NCBI GenBank assembly: GCA_027451085.1
Contig: DAIDKA010000201.1
Location: 1 to 5,758 of the forward strand
Reading direction: 5' to 3'
From: Gammaproteobacteria bacterium
Lineage (GTDB): Bacteria > Pseudomonadota > Gammaproteobacteria > Steroidobacterales > Steroidobacteraceae
Length of the DNA: 5,758 bases
The notes below the pieces were generated by a model. It had not been told where the DNA came from. It did not search any database and saw only the letters and a list, made by a program, of their open reading frames with translations. Positions 1-5,330 of this stretch are shown piece after piece. Each line of letters opens with the position of its first letter. The stretch's first letter is position 1. A program made the translations under genes and the position numbers.

Positions 1-1135
1 GTGATGCACCCAGGATGCCTGCAAGGTTGAATGACATGGAGGCACCAGTGTAGCGCACGGGGGTGGGGAAAAGCTGCGCCAGGGCGGTGCCCAACGGGCC
101 ATAGGTCAGTCCCGTCAACGCCATCCCCAGGCACATGAAGAGCAGTGCGCCGGCGTGGTTGCCGCCGAGCAGCGGCGCCATGAACAGTCCGAACACTCCG
201 ATGCCCACCGTGGCCAGCGCCAGCATGAAAAAGCTGCTGCGCTTCTCGGCCAGCAGTGCAGACACCGGTATGGTGAGCCCGAAGAACAGCACGCCCACCA
301 TCTGGATGATGAGGAACTGCGTGCGGGTGTAGCCCAGAGCGGAAGTGGCCCAGCTGAGCGCGAACGTCGTCATGAGATAGAACACCACAAAGGTGTTGAC
401 GGTGGCCAGCGTGCCCAGCAGCAGCGCCCTGGCATGCTGCCTGCACACCGCCAGCACCGGCATGTCGACGCGGTGGTTTTCGCGCAGGGTGCGGGTGAAG
501 TCCGCTGTCTCGGCGAGTGAAAGCCGCACGTACAGGCCGACGATGACCAGCAGGCTGCTGGCGATGAAGGGCAGGCGCCAGCCCCAGGTGAACAGCTGTC
601 GTTCATTCAACAGGCGGTCCAGCGCGATGAAAATGGCGCTGGAGAACAGGAAGCCGAGCGGTGCCCCGAGCTGGGGGAACATGCCGTACAGCGCGCGGCG
701 GCCGGGTGGGGCGTTTTCGGTTGCCAACAGGACAGCACCGCCCCATTCCCCGCCGAGGCCGAATCCCTGCCCGAAGCGCAGCAGCGCGAGCAGCGCCGGT
801 GCCCACAGACCGATGACCGCATACGGTGGCAGCAGGCCGATGCCCACCGTGGAAATGCCCATGGTCAACAGCGCCGCCACCAGGGTGGCCTTGCGGCCGA
901 TGCGGTCGCCGAAGTGTCCGAATACGACCGAGCCGATGGGCCTGGCGAAGAACGCCAGGGCGAAGGTTGCCAGCGACTGGAGCTTCGCGGACGCCGGATC
1001 GGTCGCAGGGAAGAACAGCTTCGGGAACACCAGCACCGCGGCGGTGGCGTAGATGTAGAAGTCGAAGAACTCGATGGTGGTGCCGGCGAGGCTGGCGATC
1101 AGCACCCGCGCGGTGGTATTGCGTGGCTGGTTCAT
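1..1135 (-). CDS. MHS-family MFS transporter (metabolite:H+ symporter), C-terminus cut by window edge
   Basis: Predicted inner-membrane proton symporter for a small, probably anionic, metabolite. The reading frame is open from an ATG at 1135-1133 to the left edge, giving 378 residues. The family usually has about 430, so roughly the last 50 residues (final membrane helices) are missing. Seen in the sequence: the first helix contains IASLAGTTIEFFDFYIYATA (about residues 13-32). The MFS loop signature GHFGDRIGRK is at 73-82, and the MHS-type motif with R120, QGFGLGGEWGG follows. Many hydrophobic helices alternate with short basic loops. The last visible stretch, VRYTGASMSFNLAGILGAS, is typical of ProP/KgtP/ShiA relatives. 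The start has no convincing Shine-Dalgarno site. It is the third gene of a same-strand block, 108 bases after the broken binding-protein gene, so co-transcription is plausible. The substrate is not identifiable; family membership is confident. Confidence 0.92.
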   Translation of the reverse strand, partial: MNQPRNTTARVLIASLAGTTIEFFDFYIYATAAVLVFPKLFFPATDPASAKLQSLATFALAFFARPIGSVVFGHFGDRIGRKATLVAALLTMGISTVGIGLLPPYAVIGLWAPALLALLRFGQGFGLGGEWGGAVLLATENAPPGRRALYGMFPQLGAPLGFLFSSAIFIALDRLLNERQLFTWGWRLPFIASSLLVIVGLYVRLSLAETADFTRTLRENHRVDMPVLAVCRQHARALLLGTLATVNTFVVFYLMTTFALSWATSALGYTRTQFLIIQMVGVLFFGLTIPVSALLAEKRSSFFMLALATVGIGVFGLFMAPLLGGNHAGALLFMCLGMALTGLTYGPLGTALAQLFPTPVRYTGASMSFNLAGILGAS

Positions 1136-1243
1136 CCAGCCATTATGGCATTGGCAACCGCAACCCGGAGCTGTGCCCTCGTTCCCGCTGGAAACGGTCC
1201 GCAGGCGTTGTCGGGCCGCTGCGGGCCCGCCTTCTTCCTTCCT
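1136..1243. other. Intergenic gap with GC-rich palindromes
   Basis: The 108-base gap between the binding-protein pseudogene and the MFS gene holds a perfect 10-base palindrome GCGGGCCCGC at 1221-1230. Read on the minus strand, it also holds a possible 5-bp hairpin GGGCC-CGCAGC-GGCCC. No U-run follows, so it is not a classical intrinsic terminator. It could be a processing or attenuation element between the two genes. I see no convincing promoter here for the transporter. Confidence 0.3.
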
Positions 1244-2119
1244 TCAGTCCGGCCGGACTACGGCCTGGTCGTACACCGCGCTGGCGAGGGTCGCCGGGGC
1301 GAAGATCTCGCGCTCGGCCACCCAGTCGCGGGAGCGATCGAAGGCTTCCTGGGTGTAGGGCTCGAACACCAGCCGTTCCCCGGGTCCCCAGCGGCGCGTG
1401 TCCATGCGGTCGTGGTAACGCACCGGGAACTCGCGCCTGTAGTAATGCGTGTAGAGGTCCGGCCGCAGGTCGATGTCCCGCTGCGCGCGGCGCAGGGCGC
1501 GGATGTACTTCTCGATGTCAGCAGGATCGGGTGATCCTGTGATCATCGTCGAGATCATGAACGTGGTGTCGATGATCTTGCGGAAGCCGAGCTGCTCGGC
1601 AAAGTAGTACGGGCCGCTGAACAGTGAGACCGCTGGCAGCTTGTGCTCCAGCAACAGTTCCATGCGCTTGAACAGCATGCCGTCGTTGAACGACAGGTTG
1701 ATCTGCTCCCGCGGCAGGTACTGCTCCAGGGCCTGGATGGTCGAGTAATGGCTGCCGGACTGGTAGCCCACCGAAATGGGCACGCCGGCAAGGTCCGAGG
1801 GGTCGCGCACCGGGGAGTCAGGCGGCACGAAAATGGCAGCCGGGGATACCGACTATGCGCCCGTGTAGAGCTTGCCGTGGCCGCTGGCGGCGGCGATGTT
1901 CACGGTCCAGTGGCAGGCGCAGCTGACGTCGGATTTGCGGCCGGCCTCGAACGACTGGTAGGCCCCGACCTTCTTGCCCTGGTCATGAACCTTGCCGTCG
2001 GTGCTTTGGACTTCCTCCCGGAACTCGTAGTCCAGGCCCTCGTCCGCGAAGTAGCCTTTTTCTTCGGCTACCCACTCCTGCAGCCGGAAATGCGGCTGGA
2101 TGATGAATTTTTCAGACAT
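1244..2119 (-). pseudogene. ABC-type substrate-binding-like protein (NMT1/THI5-like), interrupted by an in-frame TAG
   Basis: The frame starts at ATG 2119-2117, two bases after the stop of the TPP-enzyme gene (TGAACATG junction), so it is probably translationally coupled. It would encode 291 residues, but codon 89 (1855-1853) is TAG. Codons 1-88 and 90-291 are in the same frame with no shift, and both halves read as one periplasmic-binding-protein fold. The first half has WVAEEKGYFADEGLDYEF (residues 16-33). The second half has DLAGVPISVGYQSGSHYST (109-127), typical of TauA/SsuA/NMT1-type proteins. The context LYTGA-stop-SVSPAAIF suggests a tyrosine codon TAC or TAT was lost by a single base change. 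There is no signal peptide: the domain begins at residue 1. No permease or ATPase gene is adjacent in the window. An unusual SCACHW motif lies at 66-71 (C67, C69, H70). The product may be an 88-residue fragment, a restart fragment (GTG at codon 98, no clear ribosome site), or full length if the TAG is suppressed or is a sequencing error. The true function is unknown. Confidence 0.8.
1246..1259. repeat. Perfect 14-base palindrome at the 3' end of the binding-protein gene
   Basis: AGTCCGGCCGGACT is its own reverse complement and overlaps the last codons of the binding-protein frame, including part of its TGA. Read on the minus strand it is followed by GAAGGAAGGAAGAAGG rather than a T-run, so it is not a normal terminator. 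It could be a chance product of high-GC codons or a small 3' RNA hairpin. Confidence 0.4.
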
Positions 2120-2121
2120 GT

Positions 2122-3786
2122 TCAAGTGGCCTTGCTCTGGTACCCGGCCTGGAAGGTGGAATACACCTTGGTCTTGGTGGTGATGAACTCCAGCAGCGCC
2201 GGCTGACCGTTCCTGGTGGCCTCGATGCCGTTGCGCAGGGCGTGCAACACCTGGTCGGGCTGGGTGACGCGCTCGCTGTAGCCGCCCAGGGCGCGGGCCC
2301 AGTCGGCGTAGTTGCCGGAGATGTCGGTGGAGTGATACCGCTCGGTCGAGACCGGCATGTTCCGGATCTCCATGGCCATCGCGTGGTTGTTGAACAGGAT
2401 GGAGAGGATGGGAATCCGGTCCCGGACACAGGTCTCGAAGTCCATGCCCGTCATGCCGATGGCGGCGTCGCCCCAGACGTTGATGCACAGCCGCTCCGGA
2501 TGGGCGATCTTGGCACCCATCGCGAGCCCCAGGCCGTAGCCCAGCTGCGTGGTCTTGCCCCAGCCGATGTAGGACAGCGGCGTCACCGGCTTCCAGAACG
2601 GCGACAGCTCGTCGCGCGGGCTGCCCGCGTCGTGGGTGATGATGGTGTTGGCGACATCCGCCGCCTGCATCAGATCGGCGATCACCCGGTACGGCGACAG
2701 CGGCGCATCGTCGCTGGTGAGATAGGGACGCCACTGCTGCATCCAGGGCCCGTTCTGCTCGCGGATGCGCGCGACCACGGCGGGCGTAAGGCCACGCGGC
2801 CTGCCCTTCAGGCGTTCGTGCAGGGCATCGTACAGCATCGCCAGCGTGAGCTTCGAGTCACCCAGCAGCGGGTACTCGGTGGGGATGTTCTTGTTGATGT
2901 CCCCGACCTCGATGGTGTTGTGGATGAACACCTTGTTGCGGGTCGGGAAATGGATGCCGAAACCGGTGGCGGTGAAACTGGCGCCGATGCCGAACACCAC
3001 GTCCGCATCCTGCACGTGCTGGAACACCGCGCGGGGCATGGACACGCCGCCCGAGCCCAGCGACAGCGGGTGGTCCTCCGGGAACGCGCTCTTGCCTTCC
3101 AGGCTGGTGGTCACCGGCGCTTCCAGCAGTTCGACCACCTTGCGCAGTTCGGGCCAGGCGCGGGCGTAGTGCACGCCCTGGCCGACATAGATCAGGGGCC
3201 GCTGCGCCGCGATCAGCGCGGCTGCGACTTTGTCCACCATGGCCGGGTCGGGTGCGCTGCGGAAGCGTTGCGTGGGCACATAATCCAGCGTTCCGGGCAC
3301 GTCCACGTTCCACATGTCGGCGGGAACTTCGATCAGGCAGGGACCGGGGCGGCCGTTGCGTGCCTGGGTGTAGGCGCGTCTGAGCGCCGGCACGATCTGT
3401 TCCGGCGTGGTGATCATCTCGGCTGACTTGGTGACGTGCTGGAAGTTCAGCAGCGCGCTGAAACCCGGTTTCACCCAGGCAGTGGCCCTGGGATAGCCCC
3501 CCGGCATGACGATCAGGGGCACGCCCTCGGACCAGGCCTGGGCCACGCCGCCGAAGGAGTTCTCGGTGCCCGGCCCCATCTGCTGGCAGAACACGCCGAC
3601 TTTTTCGCCGGAACTCAAGCGGCTGACGGCGTCTGCCATGTGCAGGCCGATGCGTTCCTGGCGCACGATGATGGGCCGGATGCCGGCCGCGGCGGCGGAC
3701 TCCGTCAGCGGGTTCAGCGGATACGCAAAGAGATTGTCGGTGCCTTCGCGCTTGAGGATCTCGGCGGTGACCTGGGCAACGTTCAT
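2122..3786 (-). CDS. Thiamine-pyrophosphate-dependent enzyme of the acetolactate synthase / 2-oxoacid decarboxylase superfamily
   Basis: Predicted cytoplasmic TPP enzyme of 554 residues, normal for this superfamily, with its three domains: N-terminal pyrimidine-binding (about 1-163), central (about 183-323) and C-terminal diphosphate-binding (about 363-543). The residue expected to activate TPP is E44 in RQERIGLHMADA. The Mg/TPP motif starts G439-D440-A441 and ends at N466-N467 (LFNNHA). GDA replaces the usual GDG. Such enzymes decarboxylate or ligate 2-oxo acids or acyl-CoAs; the substrate here cannot be assigned. The start is ATG 3786-3784, preceded by the purine-rich CGAGGGGGGAGC. A TTG seven codons upstream (3807) is in frame, but it would place the ribosome site inside the gene. 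It is first in a minus-strand block, two bases before the binding-protein-like gene, and a proton symporter follows, suggesting uptake and breakdown of one compound. Similar proteins are usually annotated only as 'thiamine pyrophosphate-requiring protein'. Confidence 0.9.
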   Translation of the reverse strand: MNVAQVTAEILKREGTDNLFAYPLNPLTESAAAAGIRPIIVRQERIGLHMADAVSRLSSGEKVGVFCQQMGPGTENSFGGVAQAWSEGVPLIVMPGGYPRATAWVKPGFSALLNFQHVTKSAEMITTPEQIVPALRRAYTQARNGRPGPCLIEVPADMWNVDVPGTLDYVPTQRFRSAPDPAMVDKVAAALIAAQRPLIYVGQGVHYARAWPELRKVVELLEAPVTTSLEGKSAFPEDHPLSLGSGGVSMPRAVFQHVQDADVVFGIGASFTATGFGIHFPTRNKVFIHNTIEVGDINKNIPTEYPLLGDSKLTLAMLYDALHERLKGRPRGLTPAVVARIREQNGPWMQQWRPYLTSDDAPLSPYRVIADLMQAADVANTIITHDAGSPRDELSPFWKPVTPLSYIGWGKTTQLGYGLGLAMGAKIAHPERLCINVWGDAAIGMTGMDFETCVRDRIPILSILFNNHAMAMEIRNMPVSTERYHSTDISGNYADWARALGGYSERVTQPDQVLHALRNGIEATRNGQPALLEFITTKTKVYSTFQAGYQSKAT

Positions 3787-3823
3787 GCTCCCCCCTCGTA
3801 TGTTCAACCGCAGCGTCTATGGT

Positions 3824-3850
3824 GTCACTGAACGGTCAGCTAATGTCAGC
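3824..3850. repeat. GTCA direct repeats at helical spacing, candidate regulator site
   Basis: On the plus strand GTCA begins at 3824, 3835 and 3845, with spacings of 11 and 10 bases. The last two are the perfect hexamer pair GTCAGC-TAAT-GTCAGC (3835-3850). A further GTCA at 3862 lies within the possible -35 of the TPP-enzyme promoter. Direct repeats on one face of the helix are typical of OmpR/PhoB-type winged-helix regulators and some other activators. The intervals are not AT-rich as in a Pho box, so no regulator is named. Confidence 0.35.
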
Positions 3851-3913
3851 CCGGCACGGAGGTCAAGTTAATTCTCGCAATCAACGGGCGGTCGGGATGT
3901 TATGGATCGGAAC

Positions 3914-3932
3914 TTTTTCCCGTTGGGAAAGA
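3914..3932. repeat. Inverted repeat TTTTTCCC-GTT-GGGAAAGA
   Basis: An 8-bp inverted repeat (one G:T pair) with a 3-base centre lies 81 bases upstream of the secreted-protein start. The core TTTCCC-GTT-GGGAAA is perfect. It could be an operator for a dimeric regulator or a leader hairpin. It does not look like a terminator, since no T-run follows on either strand. Confidence 0.35.
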
Positions 3933-4012
3933 AGGCTCAAGCCATGCCGGCAATTGGGCTATTGTCTGTCAGCCGATCGGCGGTTCTTGCGCTAACCAGG
4001 CGGGAGATTCGT

Positions 4013-4702
4013 ATGGCCATGTCATTGCACACCCGTCATCTGATTCCGGTCCTGCTGTGTGTGGCGGCAGGCGTTCAGGCAGCACAGGCAGCACAGGCAG
4101 CACAGGCGGCACAGGCGGCACAGGCGGCACAGGCGACGCAGACCCCGGCCGAAGTATCGGCCGCGCCACCGCTGCCTGCCCGCTGGGTCAGCCGCAAGTT
4201 CAGCCTGACCTTCCTGGGGTTCACCTCCCACTACAGCTGCGATGGTCTGAGGGACAACCTGCACGACATCCTGCTGTACCTGGGAGCACGCAAGCAGGAC
4301 CTGGACCTGCGTGAGGTGGGTTGTGTCCGCCTCATCGGCCCGTCGCCCCTGCCGCGGGTGGATGGCACCTTCTCGGTGCTGGTGCCGGTCAGCGAGATCA
4401 AGCCCTCGGATGTGCTGGCGCCTGCGTTGCCGCAGCACGATGCCGGAACTGCCGACGCGATGCCGCTGCCGGCCCAGTGGCACAGCGTTGATCTGATCCG
4501 CAGCATGGACTACACCTTCGACCTCACTGACAACTGCGAGCTGCTGGAGCAGGTGAAAAGGCAGATTCTGCCACTGGTGAGCAGCCGTAATCTGAACTAC
4601 ACGTCGGTCTGCGTCCCGTATACCGAAACCGTAGGTGACGTGACCTTCAGGCTGGAAGTGCTGGAGCCGCTGCCTCCCGTGCAGGCGGCGCGGGACCGCT
4701 GA
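4013..4702 (+). CDS. Secreted (periplasmic) uncharacterised protein with four cysteines and a QAA-repeat leader
   Basis: The protein has 229 residues. Start ATG 4013 is chosen because GGGAG at 4002-4006 sits 6 bases upstream and because a signal peptide begins there: basic MAMSLHTRH, hydrophobic LIPVLLCVAAG, then VQA (cleavage probably after A23). A second ATG six bases later is also possible. Residues 22-42 are six QAA units and one QAT. The mature part has two similar halves, each opening with PLPARW or PLPAQW (about residues 53-57 and 151-156) and each with a cysteine pair: C76 (SHYSCDGLRD) and C104 (REVGC), then C175 (DNCELLEQ) and C200 (SVCVPY). These may form disulfides in the periplasm. 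I recognise the pattern as that of uncharacterised conserved proteins in proteobacteria but know no function. It lies upstream of the bufferin genes on the same strand, but 269 bases away, so it is probably a separate transcript. Confidence 0.82.
   Translation: MAMSLHTRHLIPVLLCVAAGVQAAQAAQAAQAAQAAQAAQATQTPAEVSAAPPLPARWVSRKFSLTFLGFTSHYSCDGLRDNLHDILLYLGARKQDLDLREVGCVRLIGPSPLPRVDGTFSVLVPVSEIKPSDVLAPALPQHDAGTADAMPLPAQWHSVDLIRSMDYTFDLTDNCELLEQVKRQILPLVSSRNLNYTSVCVPYTETVGDVTFRLEVLEPLPPVQAARDR
4076..4138 (+). repeat. 9-base tandem repeat, seven units, encoding (QAA)6-QAT
   Basis: Seven in-register copies of CAGGCRGCA start at 4076, 4085, 4094, 4103, 4112, 4121 and 4130. The first three have GCA as the second codon, the next three have GCG, and the last ends GCGACG. 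The 9-base unit keeps the reading frame, so copy-number change by slippage would lengthen or shorten the protein without breaking it. It encodes residues 22-42 at and just after the signal-peptidase site, repeating the A-x-A pattern that signal peptidase recognises. Confidence 0.95.
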
Positions 4703-4773
4703 CATTGGCAATCGCCAGGCGAGGCCAGGCAGGCAACCACCGCCTCGATGCGGTTGCAGTTGACACTGCGGCA

Positions 4774-4926
4774 TCATGCTGAGGGTATGCCGCGAGACTT
4801 GCGCACAACGATGGTGCCCTTGAGTTTCCACATGAGCGCGCCATAGACCGCCAGCGCGACCGCGTGCAGGCGGCCGGTATCCTCGCGCCAGCCGCCCAGC
4901 AGGTCCAGGGCCACGCTCACCAGCAC
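4774..4926 (-). CDS. Possible small membrane protein or remnant of one, antisense to the bufA2 promoter
   Basis: From GTG 4926 to TGA 4776-4774 this frame encodes 50 residues. A hydrophobic stretch (VLVSVALDLLGGW), a short charged turn (REDTGR), a second hydrophobic stretch (LHAVALAVYGALMW) and a basic tail (KLKGTIVVRKSRG) suggest a two-helix hairpin with a cytoplasmic C-terminus. By hand count 42 of 50 codons end in G or C and the second positions are T-rich, the base pattern of real coding DNA in a high-GC genome. Against it: there is no Shine-Dalgarno site before the GTG codons at 4926, 4920 or 4914. The frame runs on upstream through the bufA2 antisense without a nearby ATG. It could be the 3' remnant of a gene whose start was lost when the bufferin operon arrived, or a chance open frame. 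I do not recognise the family. Confidence 0.27.
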   Translation of the reverse strand: MLVSVALDLLGGWREDTGRLHAVALAVYGALMWKLKGTIVVRKSRGIPSA

Positions 4927-4935
4927 GAGATCAAT

Positions 4936-4941
4936 TATGAT
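4936..4941 (+). promoter_or_regulatory. Candidate -10 element of bufA2
   Basis: TATGAT matches the sigma-70 -10 consensus at five of six positions and sits in the only AT-rich patch upstream of bufA2. It would start transcription near 4948, leaving a leader of about 24 bases that still includes the ribosome site. The expected -35 position (about 4913-4918, ACGCTC) does not match consensus, so the promoter may be activator-dependent or use another sigma factor. Confidence 0.35.
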
Positions 4942-4971
4942 GGCCGCAGCAAACCCGCCCAGGGAGATCTT

Positions 4972-5262
4972 ATGAAGCGATCCACACGGTCCGGAGCAGC
5001 CATTGCGACGGCGGCGGCGCTGGTATTCAGCGCCCTGAGCACGGCGCCGGCGCAGGCCGACGAGGCGAAGATCAAGTGCGTGGGCGTCAACGCCTGCAAG
5101 GGCCAGTCGGCCTGCGAGGGGGTCAGGAGCGCCTGCAAGGGCCTCAATGCCTGCAAGGGGCAGGGTTACCTGAACCTCACCAAGGCACAGTGCGATGCAG
5201 CACAGGCCAAGGCGGCCCAGGGTAAGGGCAAGAACGCCATGACGCCGCAGCCCGCCGGCTGA
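4972..5262 (+). CDS. bufA2: BufA2-type bufferin precursor (secreted cysteine-rich metallophore)
   Basis: A 96-residue precursor with a signal peptide: MKRSTRSG, hydrophobic AAIATAAALVFSAL, then APAQA with cleavage likely after A29. The mature part is small, lysine- and glycine-rich and has six cysteines (C36, C42, C48, C55, C61, C74). The core is built from KCVG, three ACKG units and one ACEG unit (starting at residues 41, 47, 54, 60), with CxGxNAC repeated twice. This matches BufA2 bufferins, ribosomally made peptides whose core cysteines are modified by a DUF692 (MNIO) enzyme and which are exported to bind copper. Thiooxazole formation is established for the related BufA1 type; which cysteines are modified here is unknown. 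The start is fixed by AGGGAG at 4961-4966, 5 bases before the ATG; the longer frame from 4864 is rejected. The bufB-like gene follows about 70 bases downstream. Confidence 0.9.
   Translation: MKRSTRSGAAIATAAALVFSALSTAPAQADEAKIKCVGVNACKGQSACEGVRSACKGLNACKGQGYLNLTKAQCDAAQAKAAQGKGKNAMTPQPAG
5092..5159 (+). repeat. Four imperfect GCCTGCAAGGG repeats inside bufA2
   Basis: GCCTGCAAGGG occurs at 5092-5102, 5131-5141 and 5149-5159, with the one-base variant GCCTGCGAGGG at 5110-5120. Each encodes Ala-Cys-(Lys/Glu)-Gly. Unit starts are 18, 21 and 18 bases apart, so the cysteines fall 6, 7 and 6 residues apart. The near identity at DNA level, including the choice of TGC and AAG codons, suggests growth by internal duplication. 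Confidence 0.9.
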
Positions 5263-5283
5263 AGAGGCCGTCCGGTCGTGCAA

Positions 5284-5304
5284 CTGCCGCAGGTCCCGCG
5301 GCAG
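5284..5304 (+). other. GC-rich stem-loop between bufA2 and bufB
   Basis: CTGCCGC (5284-5290) and GCGGCAG (5298-5304) form a perfect 7-bp stem with loop AGGTCCC. It lies 21 bases after the bufA2 stop and 26 bases before the preferred bufB start. No T-run follows, so it is more likely an RNA stabiliser, processing boundary or partial attenuator than a full terminator. Such an element would let the peptide be made in excess over its modifying enzyme; that role is inference. Confidence 0.5.
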
Positions 5305-5330
5305 GCACCGGTCCCGGGATGGTCGTGTCC

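Larger units (their letters stand above)
3787..4012. promoter_or_regulatory. Divergent intergenic control region
   Basis: These 226 bases separate the minus-strand TPP-enzyme block from the plus-strand secreted-protein gene and should hold both promoters. Minus strand: TTGACC (3866-3861) is a fair -35, but the hexamer 17 bases on, TTAGCT (3843-3838), is a poor -10, so an activator may be needed. Plus strand: no convincing sigma-70 promoter was found. The candidate TATTGT at 3960-3965 lacks a -35. Two repeat structures inside the region are listed separately. A frame opening at ATG 3902 is continuous with the downstream gene but is judged untranslated leader. Confidence 0.5.
4703..4971. other. 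Intergenic region upstream of bufA2
   Basis: The 269 bases between the secreted-protein stop and the bufA2 start contain a hairpin-forming GTTGCAGT-TGAC-ACTGCGGC at 4753-4772 (8 bp with two G:U pairs in plus-strand RNA, no T-run). They also contain the minus-strand hydrophobic frame listed below and a likely bufA2 -10 element near 4936. No clear intrinsic terminator for the upstream gene was found. Confidence 0.4.

Noticed and set aside
1213..1230. Intrinsic terminator between the binding-protein and MFS genes
   Set aside because: GC-rich hairpins are present but no T-run follows on the minus strand.
393..1542. Overlapping plus-strand frames at 393-1052, 826-1542 and 914-1534
   Set aside because: They lie antisense to the MFS transporter and the binding-protein gene, both recognisable on the minus strand. 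The plus-strand products are low-complexity Arg/Pro/Ser/Gly sequences.
1244..1828. The downstream half of the binding-protein frame as an independent gene
   Set aside because: It opens with GTG in the middle of a binding-protein domain, has no ribosome site, and is in the same frame as the upstream half across the TAG, so it is one interrupted gene.
2242..3426. Long plus-strand open frame (394 codons) opposite the TPP-enzyme gene
   Set aside because: It is the antisense shadow of a gene with clear TPP-enzyme motifs. Its composition is rich in His, Arg, Gly and Val, as expected for the opposite strand of high-GC coding DNA, and it shows no family motif.
3787..3807. TTG at 3807 as the start of the TPP enzyme
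   Set aside because: The purine-rich ribosome site CGAGGGGGGAGC directly precedes the ATG at 3786, and the added seven residues carry no family motif.
3902..4012. ATG at 3902 as the start of the secreted protein
   Set aside because: It would put 37 extra residues before a good signal peptide, and the ATG at 4013 has a well-spaced GGGAG site.
4760..4765. TTGACA as a -35 promoter element
   Set aside because: It matches consensus, but no acceptable -10 lies 16-18 bases downstream, and it is the loop of the GCAGT/ACTGC hairpin.
4022..4831. Minus-strand frame of 269 codons across the secreted-protein gene
   Set aside because: It is antisense to the signal peptide and cysteine-pattern protein, and its Cys-Leu-Arg tail is the reverse of the QAA repeat.
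4864..4971. Longer N-terminus for bufA2 starting at 4864
   Set aside because: The ATG at 4972 has a strong AGGGAG site and begins a normal signal peptide; the extension would bury that peptide.
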